A stretch of DNA of 64,000 nt, taken from contig CM066325.1 of assembly GCA_033807775.1 (NCBI GenBank), positions 19,773,301 to 19,837,300 on the forward strand. The letters run 5' to 3'. Source of the DNA: Saussurea involucrata. Taxonomy: Eukaryota > Streptophyta > Magnoliopsida > Asterales > Asteraceae. Shown one piece after another: positions 33,038-45,207 of the stretch (position 1 is its first letter; the number at the start of each line of letters is the position of its first letter). A program made the translations under genes and the position numbers. The notes beneath the pieces were generated by a model that was given only the letters and a program-made list of their open reading frames with translations, was not told where the DNA came from and made no database searches.

Positions 33038-35049
33038 TGTAATAACCCCAATATCAGTTTTGTAATTTAAATAAAAGTTAAAGGAGTATGAGTGCATTTT
33101 AAGAAAAGTGGAGGGGTAAAAGTTGAAAATTGGGAAAACCAATTCCCTTTCTCCTCTTGTGCGCCGCTTTTGGCTGGGAGAGTAGGAAAAACATGTTTTC
33201 TTTTAGGGTTGGTGAGTGTTGCACATCTAGAGAAGAAAGAACAAAGAGTTAAAGGAAAAGATCTTGGGGGTGTGACCTGCTACATCGAGAGAGAGAAGAG
33301 AAGAGAAAGAAGAAATGGCCTTGTGTGTGTGTGTGTGTGCTTCTCATCGAGAGAATAGGGCTGCGGGAGAGAGAGAGACTGCGAGCGAGAGAGATAGACG
33401 ATGAGAGAGATAGAGGCGACGAGAGAGATAGACGACGAGAGAGAAGGGGCAGAGAGAGAGAGGCGGCGGCGGGGAGAAGGAGATGGTGGTCGCCGGCGGT
33501 TGGCTGCCGGTGGTGGTCGCCGGCGGTTGGCTGTCGATGGTGGTCGCCGGCGGTGGCGAGGTTTGGCAGCGGTTTTCCATTTCGTGAGGTTTTATTCGGG
33601 TAAGAAACCATCTCCTTGCGTTTTCTCTTTAGCAAGTAATGCTAGATTTGTAAGTTTCTAGTTGTTCTCGGTTAAGTAAGTTGAGAAATCCAATAAGGAT
33701 ATTAATAGAGTTTTGATTCTATTTCATTTTGTCGATTTGAATCAAATGTTTATGTGGGTTCTTGGTTGGAGAATAATTTGTATCAGTTAATAAAAGAAGA
33801 ATTGTCGTCGAAATTATATAGAGTTAGAGCCTTGGCGAAGAATGTGGGTTTTGTTCGTAATCACAGGTCTTCCGGAACCGTGTGTACCGGAAATCGGTAT
33901 GCCCCGAAAGTTGACCGTAATTTAAGTTGGGCCGAATTGAGTTTTGGGCCAAAAGAATTATTAAGTCCTTTTGGGCTTAGTTATTAAATTTGGGCTTAGT
34001 TTATTAATAAAGTCTATAATTATAATAAGGGCCTAGTGCGTAATTGGTAGCCTAATTATTTATTTAATTCGGGCCATATTATTATTAGCATGATCCAGTA
34101 TTGATACGTAGGGTCCAATGTTATTTCTATTATGTTGAGAAGCTAGAGTTGGGTAAATTAATGGATCCGGTATAGTATTTCGCTTGGATGGGTAAGCAAA
34201 GACCATTGATTATGATTTTGGACTAGAAGTGGAATCTACCAACTTAGATAAGTTTGGGTTGAGTTCGGGATTTAACTCGAGTAATAAATGAACGAATTAT
34301 GACGTACGTTATTAATATAATAGGTGTTCCGCCTAGAGATCGGAAGTGTAAGTGAGGAGCTTTGGAGCGAGCAACCCAGGTGAGTTTTCTAAACTAAAAC
34401 GTGTGGCTTTTAATATGTTTTCTGAAACGCGAATATGATGAGAAATGCCATGTTTATATATATGCTTTTAAATGCAAGAATGTTGTTTAAAATATATGTG
34501 GGATGTATGCATACATAGATTGTGGTGTAAATTGGCTAAGTCGGGAAGTGTGACCCGCCAGATCATGCCGGGGGGGGGAGGGGGTGTCCCATTTATGCCA
34601 GGGGAGTACTACCCTATACGGCAGCATGAGACTGACTCGTTGTCACCCAAGGGTGGCTTCAGGGTGCCTATTTACGAGGGGCGGACCTTATACCGTGAAT
34701 GATTTTTAATGAACAGTTTTATGAATGATTTATGTTGAAAATGATAAACTGTTTTTGAATGCTTTGATAACTTTTAGGAGGGACTCACTAGGCCTTATGG
34801 TCTAACCCTCACATTTTCAAAATAAAACCTTTTCAGGAAAGCAGGTATTGAAAGGCTCTAGCAAGTGAGCAAGGAGTTAGCAAGAGGAAGCCGGATAGTG
34901 TAGTGACACTATAGTAATATTTAGTATTTCTCAGTTGTGTAGGTTGATTCCGCCAACCAGATTTTGATTTGATGTAAGAAATTTTGGGACCCGTTTCTGG
35001 GATATTTTATATTTATGAAATGCATGTTTAAAAATGTTGGGTTGTTACA
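33038..35049 (+). repeat. LARD-B 5' LTR
   Basis: Related to the LARD-A LTR in order of modules: GA-rich tract near 33300-33450, GTCGCCGGCGGTTGGCTG repeats, TTATTCGGGTAAGAAACC, CAGGTGAGTTTTCTAA at 34378, stem-loop 34789-34804, TTTTCAGGAAAGC at 34830. Confidence 0.9.
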
Positions 35050-35051
35050 GT

Positions 35052-35064
35052 TGGTATCAGAGCC
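35052..35064 (+). promoter_or_regulatory. Primer binding site, tRNA-iMet (LARD-B)
   Basis: TGGTATCAGAGCC two bases after the 5' LTR. Confidence 0.95.
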
Positions 35065-35204
35065 ATAGTTTAAGGGATTTAGGTGACCGGACGGGCCTAA
35101 ACTTAAACTTGGGAGTAGAAATCACAACTGAGAATCAGGAAATGCGTTAGGATGACACTATTATAGAGATATGACTAATAGGGTACTAAGGACCGTCATG
35201 TAAG

Positions 35205-35247
35205 GTAAGTTTGAAATTTCACCTGGCCAGTGTAATTGCGAACTTAC
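35205..35247 (+). other. Leader stem-loop with palindromic loop (LARD-B)
   Basis: Arms GTAAGTTTG (35205-35213) and CGAACTTAC (35239-35247). CTGGCCAG lies at 35223-35230, with inner pairing ATTTCA/TGTAAT. Confidence 0.55.
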
Positions 35248-35249
35248 AG

Positions 35250-38200
35250 GTACATGTATGTGCTTAACCTACCTTATTATTCCGAAGTGGTAGTCAGAAG
35301 CTAGTGTTTATGTCGTATTCCAGTACTTTAGAATGTCAGCAAGATCCCTGAGGAGTAGACAGATACCTCTTGTTGGGGGAGTTTCATGAGAAGTCATTAA
35401 TGATATGATGAATGTATGCTTCGTGGAGAAGGAATGTTGTGTAGAATGTTATGAGTCGTCTAGAGGTAGATCTTCGTGGATTCGAAGAGGACGAGCAATT
35501 GCTTGTGAGTAAGACTCCTAGTTCAGAAGAGTCCCGATTCTAGAAATCGTGGGGTAGATCAGTTGGGATGATAAGAAAGAACAGTGTCGAGATCTTGAAG
35601 GTGTCAATTCAAGAGCGAGTGGAGGATTAGAGTCCCGACTTTTTAGTCGAGCTTTTCAGTGTCTGTTTGAAAACGGGTAGAGGTAGAAGGTGAGATAATT
35701 GACTAAAACGAAATAGTATGAAAGGGTTGAATAAGTGAGATATGGAAAGCGTGTTCGGTAAGTTGTGCAGGACTGAGAGGGCGACCGTTGATCGTAGGTG
35801 AGGTATCAAGGATAAGCTGTGTGAGCGAAGCGGTTGACCTTGTTTGAGGGAGTAGCCTTCAAGTGCAAGTAGAGTCTCATGCATGGCGTTCTTGGTGTAA
35901 CCTTAAATTTTCACAATTTAAGGTAAATATGTAAATGCCAATTGTGATCGAAAATGAGTCAGTCTGTACAAGCGTATATTTAACGAAAGGGCGATTTTAC
36001 TTACGTCGCGCAATGAAATTTTAAGCATAACGATTTGCAAAATATTCCACTCTTTTCACGACGAGTTAAATTATTGCAAAAGTCAAGAAAATGATTGAAT
36101 GCAAAACTTTTATAACCAAAATGAGTATTGACATGTTGAAGTTATTTATGAGTATGAAAACCGACTGGTTTACTTCGTGTCGGTAATTCCTTACAGGATG
36201 TGGTCGTATGAAAAGATTTTCACTCAATATATATATTTATGTCGTAACGACATATTTTGGTGGAGTAAGATCAAGTTTATGGAAAGTTGCATGCGAACGA
36301 TTCTCGAGATCGTTGTGCAGGGCATTGAATTTTTAAGAGTGATGGGGGCATTTGTACCCAAGATGTTTTCAAGTGTTATTTATTTAAAATGATGAAATGT
36401 ACGAAATGATTTACCTATTGCGTTGTCATGCATGAAGGCTATAAACTCACTAGGTCGTAGGATGTGGCATTTTAAAGATAAGAAAGAACTCAGGGAGTGG
36501 AGAATTGTCGAAAATATCAGGAGAGAACGTTGTAGTATCGGGGTATATGTTTAGTCAGTAATGGATCATAGTATCGGTTGTACGAGGGTTTGCACCTTGT
36601 TCAGTAACTGGAAGTACAGTGGTCAAGGGACGGTTGCGTCCGGAAGGAGGGCTTGAAGTCTTCAGGGTGATGGTTTTAGTGACTCGTTAAGAGTAGTGTG
36701 GTAAGGAAGAATGAAATGTCCGTGGTGAGTATAAGTTTTGAGTTGAGCTTGTAATATTGATGTTACAGGAGTAAGTTCAGAAAAGAGGGAGACGTATTAC
36801 GAAGTGACTAGGATATGTTGATAGGATTAGGTCCCGTAAGAGAACCCATGTTTAAGAATAAGTTAAGAAAGTAGCTATAGGTTGTCTGCTGTGTGGAAGT
36901 CGATGGCTGTGTAAGATGGCTGAGGCCGAAAGCGTGAACCAGAAGGTTGAAATTTGTCAGAACACCCTGTAGGGGTGTTAGCGGAATGGGAAGTGATCAT
37001 TTTGAATAAGCGTTCTAATTACGAGGTATGGAGGGATTCGTAGAATGGTGAGGTAGGTAGCACAAGCGAAGCGAGGGTGTAGATCCTATCGTTCAGTGAG
37101 GGGTTGTGCCCTGTTTTGTAAGGGCTCGGATCGTGAAGAGCTAGCTAGAATGTTTGCGTTTGAGCTAGTTGGGAACTCGTGAGTTATAGCCCAATAAGTT
37201 GGGACAGGAGTACGTAGTGAGATGGACTCGATTGTAGTATATGGGAGAAGATGAAGGAAAGTGGGAATTGTGTACGAATGACCATGAGAGAATTTGGTCT
37301 GCAGTGTGATGTTATGAATGAGGCATGTACAGTTATGTAATGGCATTAATTGCCAAGTTAAATGTACCAGCTAGTATCGTAGTACGATGATGTTAGAGAG
37401 GAAGCATCAGATAGAAGTCTATTTGGGATTTTGGATGAGGTGTACGGTTTGTAACCAGTTGTTGGAGTACGTAGGGTGTAAGTTGACGTTATGGTATGAT
37501 TATGTTCGGGAGAAAATGACAGAGTGGTGGAGGGTGGTTACCCAAATGAGAGACCAAGTGTTTTTGGTTGTAAGAGTCGCTTTGTAAGCATGTTTTGGAA
37601 TCACTGGAAGTCTAAGAGAAGATGGGGGGGGGGGATCAGTCAATATGTGTTATAGTAAACGCTAGAACCATAAAGAACGTGAATTGTTTCGTATGTGAGA
37701 GGGAATGACCTAGTAAGAGACAGTTGGAGATTTGGTTAAGTTTAATGAATGACATGATGAAGACTATGGGTTGGAATAGTAGTATGATCATTAGTTGAAT
37801 TGAAATGTCATGATAGATGTATAAGTCTTGGTTTGGTTGACCAAAATTTTGTGGATTTGTTAGGTAATGGCATTTATTGTTATTACAGGAGATGTTATGA
37901 TTCTACCGAGATTTTACTAAGAATTGATAGGGGGAATCGATTTGTTAAAATGAGAAGTTGATGATAGTATGATGGAATGAGTAATTTTCAGATTATTTTG
38001 AAAATTTTGAATTGTTGAGCTACTCAGTGAGAGTTGTTAGTTAAGAAATCAGTTTTGACGGATGGTTTTTGTGAATACCAGCCTAGCGAGATGTTGACGC
38101 TAAGTTATGATATATGACAATTTGTGGTTGATAGAAAGAAATGAACTGCATCTCAATTGGAGTTTATCAATCGAATTAAATCGATAATTATATTTGGAAC

Positions 38201-38519
38201 GAGTTGGTCAAGTTATAGCTGCTTGTGATAAAGAGAATGAATTGTATTGCTTTGTGCGGTAAGGGTCGGTAGTTATAGGTTGCACTATTCGGGAAATGCA
38301 GTTGAGAGCGGAAACTGTTATTGTGGTCACGGGACAGATAAGGACGATTAGGGATTTGTAAGTATTGAGATGCTTACAACCTCTTTCTGTTTGATGTGAT
38401 TTGTAAGGTGGATTACGAAAATTCTTGAGGAAGTGTCGTTGAGAATGACACACTGGTCCTTAAAGAATTAGTTACGATGAATCTAAGTAAGAAAGCGGGA
38501 ATGTCTCTTGTAGAGGTAT
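35250..38519. other. LARD-B interior, non-coding
   Basis: No gag or pol frame. Conserved with LARD-A along most of its length by eye, with many substitutions. A GTCGTAACGAC hairpin occurs in both (24691 and 36241 regions). Confidence 0.7.
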
Positions 38520-39851
38520 TGATACGAGGTTTCACACCTCGAGAATCTAACCGCAAGTGTACTGTGTCGAATCAAGTAATAACGTACGGTAAGTACGGGT
38601 ATCGAATCCACGGGAACTAGGAACTAAGTATCACAATTACTACAATCGCTATTAACTGAGTTATCGAAGATTAAGAGGTTGGTATTAAACTACTAATTGC
38701 AGAAAATAACTCAAACACAAGACAGACAATGAACAGCTTTTGGAATTCAGATAGAGAAAACAGTTGAGGGTTGGAAATCCTTAGGTTCTACACATATGAA
38801 CATCAGACTTAAAACAAATACCAGTTATTTCCGTTAATGAATACCCAATCTTGATCTAACCATTGTCCTCTCTCGAGTTACAACGGTTATATTCGTAAAT
38901 CACGGTTCTTTCTCAAGCTACCATGAGTTTTATCTTGACAACACAAGTTAAATCTCTCGATCTCAACCTATGTAGTTCAAAACACTTTAAGCACAAGATT
39001 ATAATGAGACTAAGGTTTACTCGGTATATCTCTATCCTTTCTTACCTTAGGCGTGTGATTTCTAGTTCTATTTGATAATTAACTCTCTCGAACGTAATTA
39101 GCAACAACAAATCAATCGTAAATTGGCCAGATTCACAATAGCATTAAGAGCAAAATCACATGCATTCATTAAATCGAAAAAACTGATAAATGTCACTCGT
39201 CATCCATCTATATGTTCAATCCTAATTCCATCCAACCCCCAACATCTAAAGATTAGTTCATGATGTTGGGGGATTCAAACACAAAAGAAAGAGAAACGAA
39301 AACGTATGTAAACATGATTAACGTGATCGTGGTGAATGTGAAAGATGAAGTGATGAACTCCCTTCTCCCGTGATTGAATCTACTTGCGTGATGAACGTGT
39401 ATCTGATCCTCCCTCTATCGTGGTTTTAACGAGTGTCACTTGGCTCTGAAAATCGCCCCCGGAACTGCTCTGGCCGTCGTGTGAAAGTTGCGTATTGAAT
39501 GAATGACCTAAATCCCGAAATTAATAGCTTAAAATCGCGAAACAGTGGGTTACGCCACTTGCCACGCAACTTGCAAGTCGCGTGGTAAGTCGCGCGTGTC
39601 TTTTTGGCTGCATGGGTCGTTTTCTGGTTCGCGGTTCGGGTCCTGGTTCGGTCGCGGGTCTTGGGCTTGGCTTTTGGGCTTCCGTTAGGCTTCGTTTTGG
39701 CTCTTTTTAGGCTCTTTTCTCGAGGATTGCTGCCTATTAGATAACCTGTATAAATCACTAGATAACCGTAAAATACACGCCTTTTTACTTGAATACAAGC
39801 CAATCTCATTGGTTTGAGAACTGAAAATAACGCCAAAAAGTGGCGTTATCA
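38520..39851 (-). mobile_element. Solo LTR of the Athila-like element
   Basis: A 1332-bp LTR (plus strand TGATACGAGG to GGCGTTATCA) flanked by GGTAT at 38515-38519 and 39852-39856. It differs from the LTR at 45208-46539 at only about a dozen positions by eye. No interior follows; the LARD-B interior resumes. Confidence 0.85.
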
Positions 39852-40307
39852 GGTATCTGATTTTTTTGGTCATTATGGTTAACCGAAAGTACTTTGGAAG
39901 CCGAGTTTTGTGGTGTTCCTGAATCAATAGATTTGATTGGAAGTCGAAGAATAAGATGATAGTGTTTTCCTGTCATAATCAGAGATTGTGAGCTTAATCA
40001 GAGTTGCGCAACGAAAGCATGAAACTATGTTGTTATTGTTTTGTTATTAGAAAGATCCTTTCTGAGAGTTGAAATTTAAGCTTTGATGATCAATTACACC
40101 GGTTATTTTTGGAGTGAATTCCGGGACGAAATTTTGTTAAGGAGGGGAGATTGTAATAACCCCAATATCAGTTTTGTAATTTAAATAAAAGTTAAAGGAG
40201 TATGAGTGCATTTTAAGAAAAGTGGAGGGGTAAAAGTTGAAAATTGGGAAAACCAATTCCCTTTCTCCTCTTGTGCGCCGCTTTTGGCTGGGAGAGTAGG
40301 AAAAACA
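39852..40307 (+). repeat. Duplicate of LARD-B interior end plus first 156 bp of its LTR
   Basis: Nearly identical to 46540-46995, including the purine tract and LTR start (TG at 40152). It breaks at AAAAACA and joins Athila-like LTR sequence with a 2-base CA overlap (40306-40307). Confidence 0.85.
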
Positions 40308-40583
40308 AGTCGCGTGGTAAGTCGCGCGTGTCTTTTTGGCTACATGGGTCGTTTTCTGGTTCGCGGTTCGGGTCCTGGTTCGGTCGCGGGTCTTGGGCTT
40401 GGCTTTTGGGCTTCCGTTAGGCTTCGTTTTGGCTCTTTTTAGGCTCTTTTCTCGAGGATTGCTGCCTATTAGATAACCTGTATAAATCACTAGATAACCG
40501 TAAAATACACGCCTTTTTACTTGAATACAAGCCAATCTCATTGGTTTGAGAACTGAAAATAACGCCAAAAAGTGGCGTTATCA

Positions 40584-42803
40584 ACAACCCCAAACCGAGC
40601 GTTGCTTGTCCCCAAGCAAATTAGCGATAAAATAGAATTAAAGCACACATAAGTGAAATAATAACTGCACAATTTCCAATCGGTACCAAGTGATGCATCG
40701 GTGATTTCCCATACCCGTGAATGTCTATCTCACTCTCGCCTCATTCTTATTTCGTCCGATCTATGACCTTCCATTGGGGGTTGAACTCGTGACTGTTCCG
40801 ATCACCTTAAGGTTAGATTAGGTCCAAACATGCTAGGGAAAACATTTCGCCTCGACCCTACCTCACGGGATGCTCTCTTTGCACTCGAACCTAGGTTATC
40901 GCTCGTGTTGTCATGTTTAAGGGGGTTATGTACAAGAATACTCAAATTATTACATGACAACTCTAAGGAAAGACGCACAATTGTCCAAAAATTTGATCTC
41001 AGAAGGAATCGAGTAGCAAGACAGGGAATATCAGTAAAGGTAGTCGTAAACCGTAATCACGTTTCCCAGAAAATCATCCAGGTCTTTACACGGGTTGTAA
41101 CGGGGCTAAGGTTAAGGCTAAGAAACGAAGGGTAAAAAGGATCAAAAATCCTTGGCGTGTCGATCATTAGCAATTCTGAACTTTTTACTTCACTTTCTAT
41201 CACTTGGCCCTATTTGTCACTCTCGGAGCCATTTTGACTCACTTATTATACAGCTCCATGTACTATCTAAATAACAGTTTTTTTTTTGACTTCATTGGTC
41301 CTCTTTATTGATTGGGGCAGCATTGGCCCTCTTTTCTATTTCTTGGGTTACATTGACCCGTTTTATTCTCATGACTGGCCGGAATTCTTTCTTTTCTGCT
41401 CTATCTCTACTAGTTCATCACTGCCTTTGATTTACACGCTTTCGGATAAGGGTTGGCTAAGACTTTTGGCTAATGGGTTAATGATGGGTTTAGAAACGAA
41501 TAGGGTGCGTGTTTGGCTGCAAAGGGGGTTATGGATACACACAGAAGGGTAAAAGGTAACGATAGCTAAAACGGGTTAAAACAAAACACACAATGTCTGG
41601 AATCATATCTTAAGGTCCACACGATATGGTCTACTATACCCTTACCTAATATCCCGATGGTCGTCTTTGCTACTCAACGCAATAATGTAGCGAGATCATT
41701 CTACATTCACGACAAGGAATTCGAAAAAAGTGTATAAGAATTAAGTGTTTAAATCCCTCGAGGTGAAAAACGTCTTTTAGGCTCAAAACTCACAATCGGG
41801 TGGTCTCCACTAATGTCCATAGTCCTGTCCTTTCCCGGTCCTTCCTTAACGGTCACGTCACTATCACAAGATTCTTCCCACAATGGTCGGTCTCAATCAT
41901 TTAAAACAAAATTTTTAGCTACTATGATCTAGACACTCAGAGGTGTAGGAAATCTACGTGCATAACTTGGGCCCGATTGGGCAACCCCAAACCTTACCCA
42001 CACATGGTCCCCAATATGCAAGTAAAGTCGTGGGCGATGCAACTCAATCATTGTGCAGTTATTACAGTTATGACAAGGATGGGAAAGCATTACATAACAA
42101 GCAAAAGAAAACCCAAAATTTCTAAAATGGGCACCCCAAACCTAGGCCGTGGCCTAGGTTTGCCAATTAAAAGCCAACCCAAAACCTTGGTAAAACCGAG
42201 GTTTGCACAGGGTTAAAAGTGAGTGTGTAGATGTTTAAAATATGAGGCACCCCAAACCTAAGTGAAACTTAGGTTTGTTGCATCTCGTGTGACTAAAACA
42301 GACTAAAACATCATACACCACTCGTTTAGCAGAAAAAGTTAGAACATACCTGTTTGCCCGGACCGAGAGGATTTTCTTGACATATTCTAGCACTTAGAGA
42401 AGATGGAGAAAGTATGCAAAACAGAGGAAAACAAGCAAAAGACGACAAAAGAAAACAAGAAAAGGAAACACACAAAGCAAGAAAGGAAACAAAAACTGCA
42501 CGAAGAACGAACAGGGTATAAGGGACTCCCGCGGTTTAGCCCGCAACTTGCAAGTGGCGTGGCAAACCGCGTAACTTACTGTTTCAGAAAACAAACAGAG
42601 GGTTCCGCGGCTTGGTGCGCGGTATGCAAACCGCGTGGCAAGTCGCGTATGTCCCTGTTCCAGCTATTTTTGATTTTTCGATTTTTTTGGTTTTTTCGGC
42701 TAAAACACACTAAAAATAGAAAAATTAAAACACGATAACTAACCTTGGTGGGTTGCCTCCCACCCAGCGCCGTATTTAAAGTCGTGGCACGACTATGTGG
42801 GAT
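40584..42803. other. Athila-like element 3' interior, non-coding
   Basis: No pol frame. It contains CACCCCAAACCTAGG-type repeats near 42130-42260, and at 42530-42650 a GC-rich block (CGCAACTTGCAAGTGGCGTGG) resembling part of the LTR. GGGTGGGAGGCAACCCACC lies just after the gag-protease stop. Confidence 0.6.
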
Positions 42804-45050
42804 TCAGCTAGGCTTGGTGTCCGCGGGATGAAATCGCCCACATTCGCGATTGTCCGCGGACTTCTCTACTCCTTCCTCTCTTTCACCACTTCCTCTTTCA
42901 AGCATCTTGAACCTTACGTTCTCACCGCCGACTCTGAACGTGATCTCACCCTCTTCCATGTCAATCAAAGCTCTCCCGGTGGCTAGGAACGATCGTCCCA
43001 AGATCATCGGGACCTCTTCATCCTCATCTATGTCTATCACCACAAAGTCTACCGGGAAGTAGAACTTACCAACCTTAATTAGCACGTCCTCGATCACGCC
43101 GTACGGGTATCTTATTGACCGATCAGCAAGCTTGAGCGTCATGAACGTTGGACTCACCTCGCCCAATCCAAGTTTCCTGAAAATAGAAAGGGGAATCAAA
43201 TTAATACTAGCCCCTAAATCACACAAAACTTTATTGAAAGAAAACTTCCCGATTTGGATAGGGATAGAAAAACTCCCTGGATCATTGAGCTTCTGGGGAA
43301 GCTTATTCTGAAAGATTGCACTACACTCTTCAGTAAGTGCAACGGTGGCCTGGTGATCAATTGCCCTCTTTTTGGAAAGGATCTCTTTCATGAATTTCAT
43401 GTAAGAGGGCATTTGGGCGAGAGCATCTGCAAAAGGAATATTGATCGTTAGCTTTTTAAATACTTCAATAAATTTTGAAAAATTGACCTCATCCTTATTT
43501 GCTTTCAGCCTGCTCGGGTAGGGTACTCTCGGTACCACCGGCTTGGTCGGTGGTGACACCTCTTTCTCCTTCGGTTTCCCTTCTTCAATCACTACCTCTT
43601 CTTCAGTCTCTAGCTCAGTCATGTCTATGATCTCGACCTCTTTCTCCTTTGGATCGGTCTCTCTTGTCGACTCCCCATTAAGCTCCTTGCCACTTCTCAG
43701 ATAGATGGCATTGCAATTCTCTTTGTTCCTCTTTTCGTCCATGCTTGGAAATGTACCGAGAGGTCGGTTTTGTAAGGCTTCAGAGATTTGCCCTACTTGC
43801 ATCTCCAAGATCTTGATGGATGCGGTGTTCTGATCAGTAGCCGCCTTGACCGTATTCACCGTGCTTGCTAGACCTTCAACCGTGCTGTCCATCTTTGTCA
43901 TGAACTTCATCATCATTTCTTCTAAGCCCGGCTTCTTCTCTCCGGATGGTCCTTCGTTCCTTTGGTTGAAACCTGGAGGACGATAAGCATTATTAGTATT
44001 GGAAGAATTTGAAGAGTTAGAAAAATTACCTGGCTGTTGACCGAGTTGACTCCACGAGAAATTTGGGTGCTTTTTCCACTCTTCGTTATACGTGTTGGAG
44101 AACGGGTCGTTCCTCGTATGATGATTCCGGTTTTGGAGGAATTGAACTTGCTCGGGATCTTGTGAATTGCCTCCCTTCAGATGGTTCGTGATCATGGCTA
44201 ATTGAGCCTTTATCTCTTTCAGCTTGTCTGTCTCTTGAACACTCGCGACTCGTCTAACGGCTGATCGTGGAGTGGAGAAACTGTGTTCGGCCAAGTTCTC
44301 GATCAGCTCGCATGCTTCTTCATAGGTTTTATCCATCAATGCTCCACCCGATGCGGCAGTGATATCGTTTTTAAACTGCGGGTGAAGCCCACTATAGAAT
44401 GTCTGGATTATGACCCATCCGTGCAACCCGTGGTGAGGACATTTCTTCAACATATCCTTGTATCTCTCCCATGCCTCGTATAAAGTCTCTTGTTCCCACT
44501 GAGCGAAGTGGGTGATATCGGCCATCAATTGAGCAGTTCTTCCCGGTGGAAAGAATTTTTGAAGAAATGCGGCTTTCAATTGTGCCCAGGTAGTGATCTG
44601 ATCTGACTGTAAACCTTCTATCCAAATTTCAGCTCGACCCTTTAATGAAAAGCTGAATAACCTTAGTTTGATTGCGTTCTCCTCCATCCCATTAATTTTG
44701 AAGGTGCTGCAAATCCTCTCGAATGCACGGAGGTGTGCATGAGGATCTTCGGTCGGTGCTCCTCCATATTGGTTTTGTTGCACCATTACGATGGTGCTCG
44801 GCTTTATCTCGAAGTAGTTCGCTGCAGTGGCGGGCGGTTGGATGCCTATCCGTGCGGCTGCCACATTAGGATCGGCAAATGACCGCATCAGAACTCTTCC
44901 GGGAGGAGGCGGAGGATTATTGCGCGGTGGTCTTTCGTCACCCATTTGTAACTGTCGCTTAGCTTTGGTCTCTTGACGTAGGCGACGAGCGGTTCTTTCA
45001 ATCTCCGGATCGAATTCTTCAATCTCTTTCCCTCGGGTCGTCCTTGGCAT
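42804..45050 (-). CDS. Athila/Tat-type Gag-aspartic protease polyprotein, 748 aa
   Basis: A single uninterrupted frame. Residues about 100-260 form the retrotransposon Gag domain (LRLFSFSLKGRAEIWIEGLQ, FLQKFFPPGRTAQLMADI). Residues 330-400 are Asn/Ser-rich with the lineage block NPFSNTYNEEWKKHPNFSW. There is no CCHC zinc knuckle. A coiled stretch follows (DSTVEGLASTVNTVK), then an acidic linker rich in Glu and Lys. Residues about 605-715 are a retropepsin-like domain with catalytic DLGAS in place of DSGAS, and the flap and hydrophobic Gly motif (VPMILGRSFLATGR). Gag would form particles and the protease mature them. The frame ends just after the protease where RT would follow, and no pol remains. 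It is intact, so it could still supply Gag-PR. ATG 45050 is 134 bases inside the primer site and is the first good start. Confidence 0.9.
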   Translation of the reverse strand: MPRTTRGKEIEEFDPEIERTARRLRQETKAKRQLQMGDERPPRNNPPPPPGRVLMRSFADPNVAAARIGIQPPATAANYFEIKPSTIVMVQQNQYGGAPTEDPHAHLRAFERICSTFKINGMEENAIKLRLFSFSLKGRAEIWIEGLQSDQITTWAQLKAAFLQKFFPPGRTAQLMADITHFAQWEQETLYEAWERYKDMLKKCPHHGLHGWVIIQTFYSGLHPQFKNDITAASGGALMDKTYEEACELIENLAEHSFSTPRSAVRRVASVQETDKLKEIKAQLAMITNHLKGGNSQDPEQVQFLQNRNHHTRNDPFSNTYNEEWKKHPNFSWSQLGQQPGNFSNSSNSSNTNNAYRPPGFNQRNEGPSGEKKPGLEEMMMKFMTKMDSTVEGLASTVNTVKAATDQNTASIKILEMQVGQISEALQNRPLGTFPSMDEKRNKENCNAIYLRSGKELNGESTRETDPKEKEVEIIDMTELETEEEVVIEEGKPKEKEVSPPTKPVVPRVPYPSRLKANKDEVNFSKFIEVFKKLTINIPFADALAQMPSYMKFMKEILSKKRAIDHQATVALTEECSAIFQNKLPQKLNDPGSFSIPIQIGKFSFNKVLCDLGASINLIPLSIFRKLGLGEVSPTFMTLKLADRSIRYPYGVIEDVLIKVGKFYFPVDFVVIDIDEDEEVPMILGRSFLATGRALIDMEEGEITFRVGGENVRFKMLERGSGEREEGVEKSADNRECGRFHPADTKPS

Positions 45051-45183
45051 AAACCAAGTGGTACCTGAAAAGAAAGAAAGTAAAGTCAGTAATCTAAAAA
45101 CTGAAAGTGATGAAATAAAGCAAATAAAAAAATGCTCAATCTAATAGCTCTTATAGATGGTAGTGCTATCAGTTACAACTAGT

Positions 45184-45201
45184 TCCCCGGCAACGGCGCC
45201 A
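45184..45201 (-). promoter_or_regulatory. Primer binding site, tRNA-Asp
   Basis: The plus strand reads TCCCCGGCAACGGCGCCA, identical to the 3' end of plant tRNA-Asp(GUC) with CCA. It is separated from the LTR by 6 bases. Confidence 0.9.
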
Positions 45202-45207
45202 AAAACT

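Noticed and set aside
32844..33065. 73-codon frame left of LARD-B
   Set aside because: It runs into the LTR start and matches no family I know; kept only as an unassigned flank.
45184..45201. A tRNA-Asp gene end
   Set aside because: Only the last 18 bases including CCA are present, exactly at the primer-site position.
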